From positions 99,085-163,084 of the forward strand of contig JAFAFW010000037.1 in assembly GCA_023423275.1 (NCBI GenBank): 64,000 nt of DNA, read 5' to 3'. The stretch comes from Pseudomonadota bacterium. GTDB taxonomy: Bacteria > Pseudomonadota > Alphaproteobacteria > Rhizobiales > Hyphomicrobiaceae. The position numbers were made by a program, and so were the translations under genes. Below, one piece after another: positions 26,854 to 35,962 of the stretch. Every line of letters starts with the position of its first letter. The stretch's first letter is position 1. The notes beneath the pieces are model-generated. The model ran no database searches, was not told the origin of the DNA, and saw only the letters and a program-made list of their open reading frames with translations.

Positions 26854-27522
26854 ATGCTGCATAAGATTGATACCTCCCCGCTGCACGAGCGCGTGTATCA
26901 GCAGCTTCGGCGCGCCATCCAGGCCGGGATTTACGCCCCTGGCCAGAGCTTCAACTACGGGCAGATCGCCGAGGAGATGGGGACGAGCATCATGCCCGTC
27001 CGCGAGGCGCTGAACCGGCTCGCCGCCGATCGCGCTGTCGATATCCAGCCCAAGCGCGGTGTCGTCATCCCGACCATGACACCGGAGAAGTTTGCGGAAC
27101 TCAGCCACGTCCGCCTGAACCTCGAAGGCATGGCCGCGGAAATGGCAGCCAGCGAGACCACATCAGCGGACATCGAGGCGCTGGAACGCATGGAAGCCAG
27201 AATGGCCGTCCTGTTTGAGAAGGGCGATCCCTGGCAGGAGTACGTCCTGACCAACTACGACTTCCACTTTTATGTGTACGGAATAGGCCGTCCGCTGGTG
27301 CTGCTGCCGATCATCGAAAGCCTGTGGCTACAGTCCGGCCCGCTGCGCAACGTCTACAAGGACGTCGGCATCATGCGAAACGGCAACCGGCATCGCAACA
27401 TCATTGCCGCCTTGCGGCGCAAGGATGCGGCCAAGGCCCGGGCCGCGGTGGTCGCCGATCTGACCGCGGGCCTGATCTTCATGTGCAAGGCGCGCGGCTG
27501 GAAGGTCGATTTTCTGAGCTGA
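26854..27522 (+). CDS. GntR-family transcriptional regulator (FCD type)
   Basis: A 222-residue regulator. The N-terminal winged helix reads LHERVYQQLRRAIQAGIYAP, then GTSIMPVREALNRLAADRAV. The C-terminal helical FCD domain has DFHFYVYGIGRPLVLLPIIE and the second ligand-site histidine in NRHRNIIAALRRKDAAKARA. FCD proteins bind small carboxylates or acyl-CoA with a metal ion. Located downstream of the acyl-CoA operon, it probably represses it and the divergent ABC importer. Confidence 0.9.
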   Translation: MLHKIDTSPLHERVYQQLRRAIQAGIYAPGQSFNYGQIAEEMGTSIMPVREALNRLAADRAVDIQPKRGVVIPTMTPEKFAELSHVRLNLEGMAAEMAASETTSADIEALERMEARMAVLFEKGDPWQEYVLTNYDFHFYVYGIGRPLVLLPIIESLWLQSGPLRNVYKDVGIMRNGNRHRNIIAALRRKDAAKARAAVVADLTAGLIFMCKARGWKVDFLS

Positions 27523-27585
27523 CGGACGCGCATTGAAACATGCCTCGGCGCCGCCATGCGGCAAGCCGTGCCTGGAGGAAACGAC

Positions 27586-28485
27586 ATGACAGACGCAAAG
27601 CCCCCTTTGGGGTTTATTGGCCTTGGCCTGATGGGCTTTCCGATGTTGGAACGCCTGTTGGCTGCCGGTTATCCCGTGACGGTTTGGAACCGCGCTCCCG
27701 ACAAGATTGCCCGTGCGGTCGCCGCTGGCGCGACAGCGGCGGAAACACCGGCAGCAGTTGCGCGCGCAGCGGACATCATATTCACCTGCGTGACGGACGA
27801 CCGCGCGGTGAACGAGATCGTGTTCGGCGACGGCGGCATCGCGTCAGCCGCCACGGACCGGAAAGTTCTGATCGATTGCTCGACCATCAGACCCACTGCC
27901 GGACGCGAGATGGCCGAAAGGCTCCGGCGCGAGACGGGCATGGCCTGGATCGACGCACCTGTGACTGGCGGCGTGGTCGGCGCGCGCGCTGGCAAGCTTG
28001 TGATCATGGCGGGCGGCAGCGAAGCGGACATCGAACGCGCCCGCCCGGTTATGGCGGCCGTTTCGCAAAGCTTCAAACGGATGGGACCGCAGGGCGCCGG
28101 GCTGGTGACGAAGCTGTGCAATCAGGTAATCGTCGCGTGCGGCAAGGTGGTGCTGTCGGAAATGCTGCTTCTCGCGCGCGACGGCGGCGTGGACGGTGCG
28201 ATGATTCCCGAAGCACTTCGTAACGGCTCTGCCGATTCCACACAGTTGCAGCGCGAAGCGCCGCGCATGGTGGCGCGCGATTTCGACAATCCTCACGGCA
28301 CGGCCAGCACGATCCTGAAGGATCTCGATATCATCGGTGAATTCGCGCGCGATACTGGGGGGACGATGCCGCTGACAGGGCTGGTGCATGATCTCTTTCG
28401 CGCCCACATCACCGCCGGCAATGGCGGACGCGATTCAGTCTCGATTTTCGAGGCTGTCGAGCAAAGATGGAGCTCGGCGACTTAA
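27586..28485 (+). CDS. NAD(P)-dependent beta-hydroxyacid dehydrogenase (3-hydroxyisobutyrate dehydrogenase family)
   Basis: A 299-residue protein. The N terminus is the Rossmann FIGLGLMGFPMLERLLAAGY, the substrate site DAPVTGGVVGARAGKL lies near residue 123, and the catalytic lysine is Lys176 in VTKLCNQ. It oxidises a beta-hydroxyacid or reduces its semialdehyde. Start 27586 follows a GGAGG site; an upstream ATG at 27556 lacks one. The region ends at a strong hairpin (28558-28590). It probably acts in the same carboxylate pathway as the upstream acyl-CoA genes. Confidence 0.92.
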   Translation: MTDAKPPLGFIGLGLMGFPMLERLLAAGYPVTVWNRAPDKIARAVAAGATAAETPAAVARAADIIFTCVTDDRAVNEIVFGDGGIASAATDRKVLIDCSTIRPTAGREMAERLRRETGMAWIDAPVTGGVVGARAGKLVIMAGGSEADIERARPVMAAVSQSFKRMGPQGAGLVTKLCNQVIVACGKVVLSEMLLLARDGGVDGAMIPEALRNGSADSTQLQREAPRMVARDFDNPHGTASTILKDLDIIGEFARDTGGTMPLTGLVHDLFRAHITAGNGGRDSVSIFEAVEQRWSSAT

Positions 28486-28557
28486 GGCAAGCTGATCCGG
28501 ATGCACAGCTCACTGTAATCCTGAACCTCGGTATCGTATTCGACATCTTCGGATCAT

Positions 28558-28590
28558 CGACGGCCGGCCACGAGGGGAGGCCGGCCGTCG
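28558..28590. terminator. Bidirectional terminator-like hairpin
   Basis: A perfect 12-base inverted repeat, CGACGGCCGGCC and GGCCGGCCGTCG with a 9-base loop, lies between the converging beta-hydroxyacid dehydrogenase and bdhA genes. No long T-run follows on either strand, so termination may depend on hairpin strength or Rho. Confidence 0.6.
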
Positions 28591-28699
28591 TTGCGACTAT
28601 GGTAACTGGAGGAAGATACCGGGTCGCAATGTCCTCGCGTCCGGGGGGACGGCTGCGAGGATCTCTATCCACGAGCGTCTTTTGGGCTGTGGTTTCGTG

Positions 28700-29482
28700 C
28701 TATTGCGCGGTCCAACCGCCATCGACGGGAATGCTAGTCCCCGTAATCTGGCCTGCCGTATCCGAGCACAGAAAGGCGACGGTTCCGCCGAGTTGCGACG
28801 GAGTAACGAACGTCAATGAAGGCTGCTTTTCCGCCAGCAACTCTTTTGTTGCATTCTGCGGACTGATTTTCTGTTCTTGTGCGATGGCGCTGATCTGCTT
28901 TTCCACCAGGGGCGTCAACACCCAGCCTGGGCAAACCGCATTGCACGTAATACCGCTGCCCGCAGTTTCCAGTCCGACAACTTTCGTCAAGCCAACGAGG
29001 CCATGCTTCGCGGCGACGTAAGCGACCTTTTGTTTCGATCCCACGAGGCCATGAGCCGACGCGATATTGATGATCCGCCCCCATCGCTGCCGTCTCATAT
29101 GCGGGAGCGCGGCCGCGATGCCATGAAATGCGGCCGAAAGATTGATCGCCAGGATCGCATTCCATTTCTCGGTCGGAAACTCCTCGACAGAGGCCGTAAA
29201 TTGAATACCGGCATTATTGACCAGAATATCGACGCGCCCGAGCTTACTGAGCGTTGAGTCAATGAGGCCGCGCACGGCATCGCCATTTAGCATATCGGCG
29301 CTGTCATAGAGCATACGAACGCGATGCTCGCGCTCCAGATTACTGCGAAGTTTCTCTATTTCTGCGCTATCACCGAAGCCATTCAGAACCACGCTGGCGC
29401 CGAGACGCGCGAGTTCCGTGGCGATACCGAGACCTATGCCACTGGTCGATCCGGTGACGATGGCAACTTTGTCTTTCAACAT
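28700..29482 (-). CDS. bdhA: D-3-hydroxybutyrate dehydrogenase
   Basis: A 260-residue SDR that interconverts D-3-hydroxybutyrate and acetoacetate with NAD in PHB/ketone-body metabolism. It has IVTGSTSGIGLGIATELARL, NNAGIQFTASVEEFP, the catalytic IINIASAHGLVGS and AYVAAKHGLVGLTK. The segment ITCNAVCPGWVLTPLVEKQI with QKISPQNATKELL, and the C-terminal VDGGWTAQ, are characteristic of this enzyme and separate it from general SDRs. It is the first of a minus-strand group with patatin and acetoacetate decarboxylase, consistent with a route from hydroxybutyrate to acetone. Confidence 0.92.
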   Translation of the reverse strand: MLKDKVAIVTGSTSGIGLGIATELARLGASVVLNGFGDSAEIEKLRSNLEREHRVRMLYDSADMLNGDAVRGLIDSTLSKLGRVDILVNNAGIQFTASVEEFPTEKWNAILAINLSAAFHGIAAALPHMRRQRWGRIINIASAHGLVGSKQKVAYVAAKHGLVGLTKVVGLETAGSGITCNAVCPGWVLTPLVEKQISAIAQEQKISPQNATKELLAEKQPSLTFVTPSQLGGTVAFLCSDTAGQITGTSIPVDGGWTAQ

Positions 29483-29527
29483 GTCGAATTCCTTAAACGA
29501 GGTAGCTCTGACGAAACGCGATGGATC

Positions 29528-30700
29528 TCAGTCGCGACGATGGACGTCATGCGTCACGATTCCGAGTTCGGGTGCAGGCGGATCGAGGCGACGCGGATCG
29601 GCGAGCGTACGCCGGATATCTTCCAGACCACTCTGCCAATGCGCGCGCATCGCGCTCATTCCAAACTCGTAGTCCTTCGAGTGCCCCTCGTAGATCTTGG
29701 ACTGATAAATGAGATGGACGATATTGTAGGCGCGATGGCGAGCAAGATCCGCGATGTCACGGATCTCCGGACGCTCCCGCGTGGCCTGCGGCAGATCCTC
29801 CATCACACGCTGCAAGGCCTGACGCATTTTCTGCATCTGCTTCACCTGATCGGTGATGGCGCGCGTGCGGCTGGAGTACTGAATATCCTTCTGGCGACTG
29901 GACAGCTCCATCAGATCATTGGGCACCCGCCCTCTGGCTGACCAGAGGTCAACCTGGAATGTGAGTGTGTCGCGCGGTTCGCTCGAAAGCACACGCGAAA
30001 GGGGCGTGTTGGAAACCATGCCGCCATCCCAATAATGCTCGCCTTCGATCTCTACAGCGGGGAAACCGGGGGGCAGCGCACCGGATGCCATGAAGTGCTT
30101 CGGTCCCAGGCGACGGTTGGCGGTATCGAAATAAATGAGATTTCCGGTGCGCACATTGACGGCGCCGACGCTGACGCGCACCTCGCCCGAATTGAGAAGG
30201 TCGAAATCGACAAATCTTTCCAGCGTCTGTGCCAACGGAGAGGTGTCGTAGAAACTGGTCGCGGCGTCGCCGGAAAAGGGCGACCAGAATGGCGGCGGGA
30301 AACGGGGCTTGAAGAAGCCCGGCTGACCGTGAAGCAAGGCACGCATCGCCGCCGCGGCGTTGTGCATGGAGCGCAGGTCGAAGGCGAACGGCATGGCATC
30401 AGCAAGGCCTTCTCCGGCTGGCCATTCCACCGAGGCCGCACAAATGGTCTCCCAGAATTCGCGTAGGCGATCGACGCGCTGCTCCTCAGGCGAGCCCGCG
30501 ATGATGGCCGCATTCAGGGCGCCGATCGAAATTCCGGCAACCCAGTTCGGCCGGATGCCTGCCTCATGTAGACCCTCGTAAACTCCGGCCTGATAGGCGC
30601 CCAACGCTCCGCCGCCCTGCAGGACCAGGGCGACGACATCGTAGGGCAGCGGCGCGCTCCGTTTGTGGACGAGAGCTTCTTCACGCATGACATTCAGCAT
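29528..30700 (-). CDS. Patatin-like phospholipase (DUF3734-containing)
   Basis: About 390 residues. The patatin domain begins VVALVLQGGGALGAYQAGVY (oxyanion loop), followed by GISIGALNAAII with the serine nucleophile in G-I-S-I-G, and DGGMVSNTPLSRVL with the catalytic aspartate. The remaining C-terminal part (about 250-390) is the DUF3734 extension with many charged helices. The start at 30700 has a GGAGA site; the ATG at 30718 is an alternative. Homologues sit beside bdhA in many proteobacteria and may act on lipids or on PHB-granule components. The exact substrate is unknown. Confidence 0.88.
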   Translation of the reverse strand: MLNVMREEALVHKRSAPLPYDVVALVLQGGGALGAYQAGVYEGLHEAGIRPNWVAGISIGALNAAIIAGSPEEQRVDRLREFWETICAASVEWPAGEGLADAMPFAFDLRSMHNAAAAMRALLHGQPGFFKPRFPPPFWSPFSGDAATSFYDTSPLAQTLERFVDFDLLNSGEVRVSVGAVNVRTGNLIYFDTANRRLGPKHFMASGALPPGFPAVEIEGEHYWDGGMVSNTPLSRVLSSEPRDTLTFQVDLWSARGRVPNDLMELSSRQKDIQYSSRTRAITDQVKQMQKMRQALQRVMEDLPQATRERPEIRDIADLARHRAYNIVHLIYQSKIYEGHSKDYEFGMSAMRAHWQSGLEDIRRTLADPRRLDPPAPELGIVTHDVHRRD

Positions 30701-30745
30701 TATCCGATCTCCAGGCATTCTGTTGGATACGTGGCGATTACGCGA

Positions 30746-31534
30746 TCATCCCATCGCAACCTGATCCCGCGACCTCAGCCGTGAGACGCTTGCGCCAGCC
30801 GCGAGATAGTCGAGCACGACCGTTCCGAGACCTAGCGTGACATCGGCCACCACATGCTTTGCCGACAACACCTCGAGCACCGGAAGCTCGGCGACCGGCG
30901 CCAACGCATGTGAGGAGAGATCCAGAGCGGCGGGGCCGGTCCACGCACCTTTCACCGTGACGTCTTCGAGATGAAAGCGGACGAGCTCGCAGATGCGAGG
31001 CGTGCCATCGACATGCGGTATGATCTTGATCAGGAAATTCGGTGTCGCGAATTTTCGTGCTTCAGCCACTGCGTCGAGCGCGCGATGCTTGTAGCCCATC
31101 GTGCCTGTTGCGATGCGCACAGAGCCGTAATTCAGCGTACCGACCAGCGTATCCGTCTCAACGGCGAGCGACGGCTGCGCCAGTTTCTTCGGAAAACCCC
31201 ACAACTCGCGTCCTCCCGCGATCGGCGGGTGGTCGTTGAGAAACATCTGATGGACATAACTTCCGGCCTGCCCCTGATAAGAGACCGGAATGACCTGGCC
31301 GCTTTCCGTATAGTTGCCGAATCCGGTTGAATCCGGCATACGAATGAATTCGTAGTTCACCACGGGTTCGGTCAGCGCCAGGGGTTCCGGGACGACACGG
31401 CGCAATGCCTCCGGATCTGTTCGATACTGGATGATGAAGTACTCGCGGTTGATGAACCGGTAGGGACCGGTCGGGAACGCCGGGCTCGTCAGCGGCATGG
31501 CAAAAGCCGTCGAGCGGACAGTTTCTCGCTGCAT
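30746..31534 (-). CDS. adc: Acetoacetate decarboxylase
   Basis: A 262-residue enzyme converting acetoacetate to acetone and CO2 through a Schiff base. The catalytic segment GGRELWGFPKKLAQP contains adjacent Lys116 and Lys117, equivalent to the reactive and pKa-perturbing lysines of the clostridial enzyme. YEFIRMPDSTGFGNYTESGQ upstream is also family-typical. A GGAGA site precedes the start. It lies between patatin and NDH-2-like genes, downstream of bdhA on the other side, supporting ketone-body metabolism. Confidence 0.93.
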   Translation of the reverse strand: MQRETVRSTAFAMPLTSPAFPTGPYRFINREYFIIQYRTDPEALRRVVPEPLALTEPVVNYEFIRMPDSTGFGNYTESGQVIPVSYQGQAGSYVHQMFLNDHPPIAGGRELWGFPKKLAQPSLAVETDTLVGTLNYGSVRIATGTMGYKHRALDAVAEARKFATPNFLIKIIPHVDGTPRICELVRFHLEDVTVKGAWTGPAALDLSSHALAPVAELPVLEVLSAKHVVADVTLGLGTVVLDYLAAGASVSRLRSRDQVAMG

Positions 31535-31564
31535 GGTGTCGTCTCCGGAAACAGGCTGAAATGC

Positions 31565-32779
31565 TCAAAGATCGGTGACACGCTGCGGATCTGCCGACGC
31601 CAGAGCCGCGGCGCGCACAGCTTTGGGCGGATAAATCCACACGGTATTGATCTCCTGCTTGAGCTTCTTCGCCTCCGCGCCGACGTGTTCGATGGCCCGA
31701 TCCCAGCCGCGCGTGAAGATCGCGCCGGCTGCGCCGAGATCCAGGCAAGTCGTGTAGACTTTCTGGTGATAAGGGGTCGGCAGGTCTCCCAGCAGCTCGG
31801 CCGCTGCATTGTTGCCCGCGAACGCGCCCATGCGCGTGGCGTGCTGGCATGACATCAGCGCGTAGTTTCCGAGGTCATCGCACGCGGCTTTGGCGGCATC
31901 CCCTGTTGCGAACACGCCGGGCACGCCGGTGACACGCAACTCGCGGTCGACGAGAAGTCGCCCGAAATTATCGCGTTCGCCGGGGATCTGCTGCGTCAAT
32001 GGCGCAGCGCGAATTCCGGCAGCCCAGATGACCGTCTCGCTTTCGATACGCTCGCCATTCGAGAGGACAACGCCCCCTTCATCCACAGCGGCGACGCCTG
32101 CGCCGAGCCGGGTTTCAATTCCGAGCTTACGAAGCGCATCTTCTATGATGGGTCGGGGGCCTGCCCCCATGTCCGGCGCGACGGTTTCGCTGCGATCGAC
32201 GATAATGACGCGGATGTCGGCCTTTTTGCCGAGCACCGCTCGCAACCGCGCGGGCATCTCGGTTGCGACCTCCAGTCCGGTGAAACCGCCACCAGCCACG
32301 ACGACGGTATTGCGCGCTTTGGAGACCGGCCGCTCAGCCAGATTTTGCAAATGGCGGTCCAGAGCAATGGCGTCGTCGAGTTGATCTACGCTGAGCACAT
32401 GCTCCGCGAGGCCTGGAATGTTCGGACGGAACAGTCGGCTGCCCGTGGCGACAACGATCCGGTCGTAGGAAATCGTATTCCTCAAACCCACGTTGTCGAC
32501 GACCACGATAGAATGGCAATCGGTGTTGATGGTTTCCGCGTGACCTCTCACGTAGGTCACGTCGATCGCCTTGAGGACAGGCTCCAGCGATGCCGTCAGT
32601 GTTTCCGGCTTGGGCTCATAAAGGCGCGGACGGACAACCAGTATCGGCTCCAGCGCGACGAGCATGATCTCCAGCTCCTTCGGTGAAACACCTTTGATAT
32701 CGCGCAGCCGGGCGGATGAGAGAGCGGCATACATGCCGGCAAATCCGGCACCGATGATCACAAGTCGCATGGAATTCAC
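31565..32779 (-). CDS. NAD(P)/FAD-dependent oxidoreductase (type II NADH dehydrogenase-like)
   Basis: A 404-residue two-dinucleotide-domain flavoprotein. FAD site LVIIGAGFAGMYAALSSARL lies at the N terminus, the ATG motif is IVVATGSRLFRPNIPG, the NAD site is VVVAGGGFTGLEVATEMPAR near residue 165, and the second FAD contact is GVFATGDAAKAACDD. The layout is that of NDH-2 and related quinone reductases. It has no redox cysteine pair. It is first in the run adc-patatin-bdhA on the minus strand, possibly supplying NAD recycling for hydroxybutyrate oxidation. Confidence 0.87.
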   Translation of the reverse strand: MNSMRLVIIGAGFAGMYAALSSARLRDIKGVSPKELEIMLVALEPILVVRPRLYEPKPETLTASLEPVLKAIDVTYVRGHAETINTDCHSIVVVDNVGLRNTISYDRIVVATGSRLFRPNIPGLAEHVLSVDQLDDAIALDRHLQNLAERPVSKARNTVVVAGGGFTGLEVATEMPARLRAVLGKKADIRVIIVDRSETVAPDMGAGPRPIIEDALRKLGIETRLGAGVAAVDEGGVVLSNGERIESETVIWAAGIRAAPLTQQIPGERDNFGRLLVDRELRVTGVPGVFATGDAAKAACDDLGNYALMSCQHATRMGAFAGNNAAAELLGDLPTPYHQKVYTTCLDLGAAGAIFTRGWDRAIEHVGAEAKKLKQEINTVWIYPPKAVRAAALASADPQRVTDL

Positions 32780-32863
32780 TCCTGGTTTTTCGATCCGATA
32801 AGGCGCAGTTGTCCGGCCCTCGCCGTGGCTTGGATTGTGTGGACCGGCATCTGTCTGGATTCG

Positions 32864-33694
32864 TCAGTCGTTGATGAAAGCGAGCAGATCCGCGTTGATG
32901 AGATCGGCATGTGTTGTCGCCATGCCGTGCGGCAGTCGCCTGTAGATTTTGAGCGTGCCGTTTCTCAGCAGTTTCTCGGAGAGTGGCGCCGACGCGACGA
33001 TAGGCACGATCTGATCGTCGTCGCCGTGCATCACGAGCGTGGGCACGTCGATCATTTTCAGATCCTCGGTGAAATCGGTCTCCGAGAATGCCCTGATACC
33101 GTCGTAGTGCGCCTTGGCTGCACCCATCATACCCTGCCGCCACCAGTTCCAGATGATGGGCTGCGACGGCTCGGTCCCCGGCCGGTTGAAGCCATAAAAG
33201 GGGCCACTCGCGAGTTCCACATAGAATTTCGAACGATTGGCGGCAAGCTGCGTGCGGAGGCCATCGAACACCTCGATCGGCAACCCTGCGGGATTGGCGG
33301 CCGTTTTCACCATCAACGGCGGCACGGCGCAGATCAGCACCAGTTTTGAAACGCGGCCCTTTCCGTAGCGAGCGACATAGCGTGTCGCCTCACCGCCTCC
33401 TGTCGAATGCCCGACGTGAATTGTATGGCGCAGATCGAGATGCGACACGAGTGCTGCAACGTCTGCTGCATAATGATCCATATCATGGCCGTCGCTGACC
33501 TGGCTCGAACGGCCATGGCCGCGGCGGTCGTGCGCGATGACGCGATATCCTTTGCCCACGAAATACAGCATCTGGGTGTCCCAATCGTCGGAGCTCAGCG
33601 GCCAGCCGTGGTGAAATACGATTGGCCGTGCTGTTTTCGGACCCCAGTCCTTGTAGAATATTTTCAGGCCATCTCTCGTCGTAACGGTGGTCAT
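32864..33694 (-). CDS. Alpha/beta hydrolase (non-heme chloroperoxidase/arylesterase type)
   Basis: A 276-residue hydrolase with MTTVTTRDGLKIFYKDWGPK, the oxyanion HHGWPLSSDDWD, YRVIAHDRRGHGRSS and the nucleophile GHSTGGGEATRYVARY. The acid is in VMHGDDDQIVPI and the histidine in PHGMATTHADL. This is the cofactor-free haloperoxidase/perhydrolase group, which hydrolyses esters and can form peracids. It lies downstream (on the minus strand) of the AraC gene and probably is under its control. Confidence 0.9.
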   Translation of the reverse strand: MTTVTTRDGLKIFYKDWGPKTARPIVFHHGWPLSSDDWDTQMLYFVGKGYRVIAHDRRGHGRSSQVSDGHDMDHYAADVAALVSHLDLRHTIHVGHSTGGGEATRYVARYGKGRVSKLVLICAVPPLMVKTAANPAGLPIEVFDGLRTQLAANRSKFYVELASGPFYGFNRPGTEPSQPIIWNWWRQGMMGAAKAHYDGIRAFSETDFTEDLKMIDVPTLVMHGDDDQIVPIVASAPLSEKLLRNGTLKIYRRLPHGMATTHADLINADLLAFIND

Positions 33695-33814
33695 GAACGT
33701 GTTCCTTTCGCCGAGGGGGATGTCGTTCCTTTCGTCCAGCCCTTGAAAATGATCTAGCGGAATATGTCCTGCGGTGCGCGAGCGTGATTGCTGCGTTTGA
33801 AGCGCAATTGCTGT

Positions 33815-34711
33815 TTAGCGCGTATTGCGCCGCCATTCGCTCGGCGTAACGCCGGTCAGGCGTCTGAATGCAGCCGCGAAAGCCGTCTGCGAGCCATAGC
33901 CAAGCGCCACAGCGACCGACAGGACGGACACACCTGGATCGCGCAGCATGGCCATAGCTTGCTCGATCCGGTACTGCCGCAGCCAGGCATGCGGTGACAA
34001 TCCCGTGCTTTCCTTGAATGCGCGGCAAAAATGGAAGCGGGATAATCCCGCATCCATTGCCAATGCCGCGAGAGATACGTCCGCATCATTTTCCGAGCGC
34101 AAGCGCTCGATGGTGCGACGGAGCACATGGGGCGACAACCCACCTGACACTGGTTCGTTGACTGACGGAATGCCCGTGTGTGCAGCCAGGATACGCGTCG
34201 CCAGGAGATCGGTCAGTTGCTGCCGGAAAAGGGCATCCAGCGCGCCGTTCCCCTCAAGCGCATCGGCAGCAGTCGATAGCAATCGCGACGTGATTGGATC
34301 GGAATGTCCCGTTCTCTCCAGAAGATCCGCAGGCGTGCCTTTTGTCGCCTCGGCCGCGACGCGCATCAGAGTCGCCTGCGGAAGATAGAGCTGCACCACA
34401 TCGACATCTCCCGGGATATCCCATCGGGCGCTGGATCCCGCCGGAATGATCGTCAAGGTCCCTGGCCGCGCGATCCCCGATGCAATCGCTCTCCCGGAAC
34501 GCCGCTCCAGGCGTTGCATCGTACCGATATACGTCATCACGACGTGATCGCTCATCGGCGCCACGACATCGTGCAGCGCGCCATGCTTCCAATGCGCGAT
34601 GGAACCTGCAGCCGGATCACCCCCCGAAACCATACGGAGCGGCGCCGTCTTGAGAACCCGCGCCATCTCCACATCCGCGGGGCGCTGCTCGATCGCGTCG
34701 TCATTGTCCAT
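33815..34711 (-). CDS. AraC-family transcriptional regulator
   Basis: A 298-residue regulator. The C-terminal 100 residues hold two helix-turn-helix units: VSLAALAMDAGLSRFHFCRA followed by FKESTGLSPHAWLRQYRIEQ, and SVLSVAVALGYGSQTAFAAA followed by FRRLTGVTPSEWRR. The N-terminal part is a sensor domain of unknown ligand. It lies between the alpha/beta hydrolase and an SDR gene, all on the minus strand, and probably regulates one or both. Confidence 0.92.
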   Translation of the reverse strand: MDNDDAIEQRPADVEMARVLKTAPLRMVSGGDPAAGSIAHWKHGALHDVVAPMSDHVVMTYIGTMQRLERRSGRAIASGIARPGTLTIIPAGSSARWDIPGDVDVVQLYLPQATLMRVAAEATKGTPADLLERTGHSDPITSRLLSTAADALEGNGALDALFRQQLTDLLATRILAAHTGIPSVNEPVSGGLSPHVLRRTIERLRSENDADVSLAALAMDAGLSRFHFCRAFKESTGLSPHAWLRQYRIEQAMAMLRDPGVSVLSVAVALGYGSQTAFAAAFRRLTGVTPSEWRRNTR

Positions 34712-34744
34712 GGTGCATGTCCGGCTTATCTGGAGAAAAATCGG

Positions 34745-35497
34745 CTATGTCACGCTCAGGCCGCCGTCGATCGAGATCACTTGTCCAGTCACCCAATTGG
34801 AATCCGGCTCCGCCAGGGAGACAATCCATCGCGCAACATCGATCGGGGTGCCGCGACGCTTCAGCGGAATTTGATCGCGCTCGTTCTGCTCAATCGTTGC
34901 GGCCATCTCCGGGGACAGGCCCATCATTCCCGTCAACGCACCGGACTCTGTCGGTCCCGCCGCAATTGCGTTGACGCGAATACGGCGGGGGGCGAGTTCA
35001 AGTGACCAGCAGCGGGTCAGGTGCTCCAATGCCGCCTTGCTCGCCGCATAGTGCGAGAGCCCGGCGACCGGTTTGTGCCCATACGTGCTTGATATGTTGA
35101 GGATGGAGCCCTGGGTCGCCTCCAGATGCGGAAGCGCGGCGGCGGCATGCAAGCTGGGTCCGATCACATTAAGGGCAAAGATATTTTCAATCCGATCGGC
35201 CGTCGCTTCAGCCAAGGGCAGGATCGCTCCGGCGCCGGCATTGTTTACCAGCACGTCCAGCCGCCCCCACATATCAACCGCTTTGGCTATGGTGCGCGTC
35301 ACATCGCAAGAGCGCGCAGCATCCGCAACCAGACCAACGATATTCGGGTGAGAAGCAGCGGTCTCTTCGACTGCACCCGCACGACGTCCTGTGATGAGAA
35401 CCCTGGCGTCCCGCTTCGCAAATTCCAAGGCGGCGGCGCGGCCAATTCCAGAGCTTCCGCCGGTGATGACGACGACACCATCCTTCAATGTCTTCAT
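34745..35497 (-). CDS. SDR-family oxidoreductase
   Basis: A 250-residue classical SDR: VVVITGGSSGIGRAAALEFA, the NADP-favouring arginine pattern LITGRRAGAV, NNAGAGAILPLAE, ILNISSTYGHKPVAG and SHYAASKAALEHL. The C-terminal WIVSLAEPDSNWVTGQVISI is family-typical. The start ATG at 35497 overlaps the stop of the upstream membrane-protein gene. In-frame upstream sequence belongs to that overlap and is not part of this protein. The substrate is unknown. Confidence 0.88.
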   Translation of the reverse strand: MKTLKDGVVVITGGSSGIGRAAALEFAKRDARVLITGRRAGAVEETAASHPNIVGLVADAARSCDVTRTIAKAVDMWGRLDVLVNNAGAGAILPLAEATADRIENIFALNVIGPSLHAAAALPHLEATQGSILNISSTYGHKPVAGLSHYAASKAALEHLTRCWSLELAPRRIRVNAIAAGPTESGALTGMMGLSPEMAATIEQNERDQIPLKRRGTPIDVARWIVSLAEPDSNWVTGQVISIDGGLSVT

Positions 35498-35925
35498 GTC
35501 GCATCTCCACGGTTCGGTAAAAGAGGCGTGGAGCGTGACTGCGCCAGCGCCCAAATCGTCAACACAAGCGCAACAAGTGCCGGCAGCGTGACGGCTGGAA
35601 AATCGCGCGCGAGGGCCGAAGGTGAGCAGATCCCGACGGCCACTTCCCAGAAGTGGAAGAGCGCATGACCTGATAACCAGATCGCGGCAGCACCCCAAAG
35701 CAGGACTCGAAGCTCGGGGCGCATAACGCCAAACAGGAAGCCACCACCGAGAAATAGAAAAATCAGGCCGATATCCCGGATGAAATGCTGATTGAATGGT
35801 CCTGTGGTCGTCACACCGGGCACTGCGAAATACCAGCTTTCCGGCCCGACGAGCATGAAGACACCGTTGGCGATCATAGTGAGGCCGAGCAACGCGGCCA
35901 CAACGAGATAAGCTGAGTTCAGCAT
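35494..35925 (-). CDS. Small four-helix membrane protein
   Basis: A 143-residue protein beginning MLNSAYLVVAALLGLTMIAN, with four hydrophobic segments and a conserved-looking GPFNQHFIRDIGLIFLFLGG in the middle, followed by WLSGHALFHFWEV. This resembles the small integral-membrane proteins of the DoxX/DUF4345-like group, but I cannot name the family with certainty. It is translationally coupled to the following SDR (four-base overlap) and lies 37 bases downstream of the NmrA-like gene. Confidence 0.65.
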   Translation of the reverse strand: MLNSAYLVVAALLGLTMIANGVFMLVGPESWYFAVPGVTTTGPFNQHFIRDIGLIFLFLGGGFLFGVMRPELRVLLWGAAAIWLSGHALFHFWEVAVGICSPSALARDFPAVTLPALVALVLTIWALAQSRSTPLLPNRGDAT

Positions 35926-35962
35926 TTGGGATCCTCCCGGTTGATGCGCCATCATCCGACGG

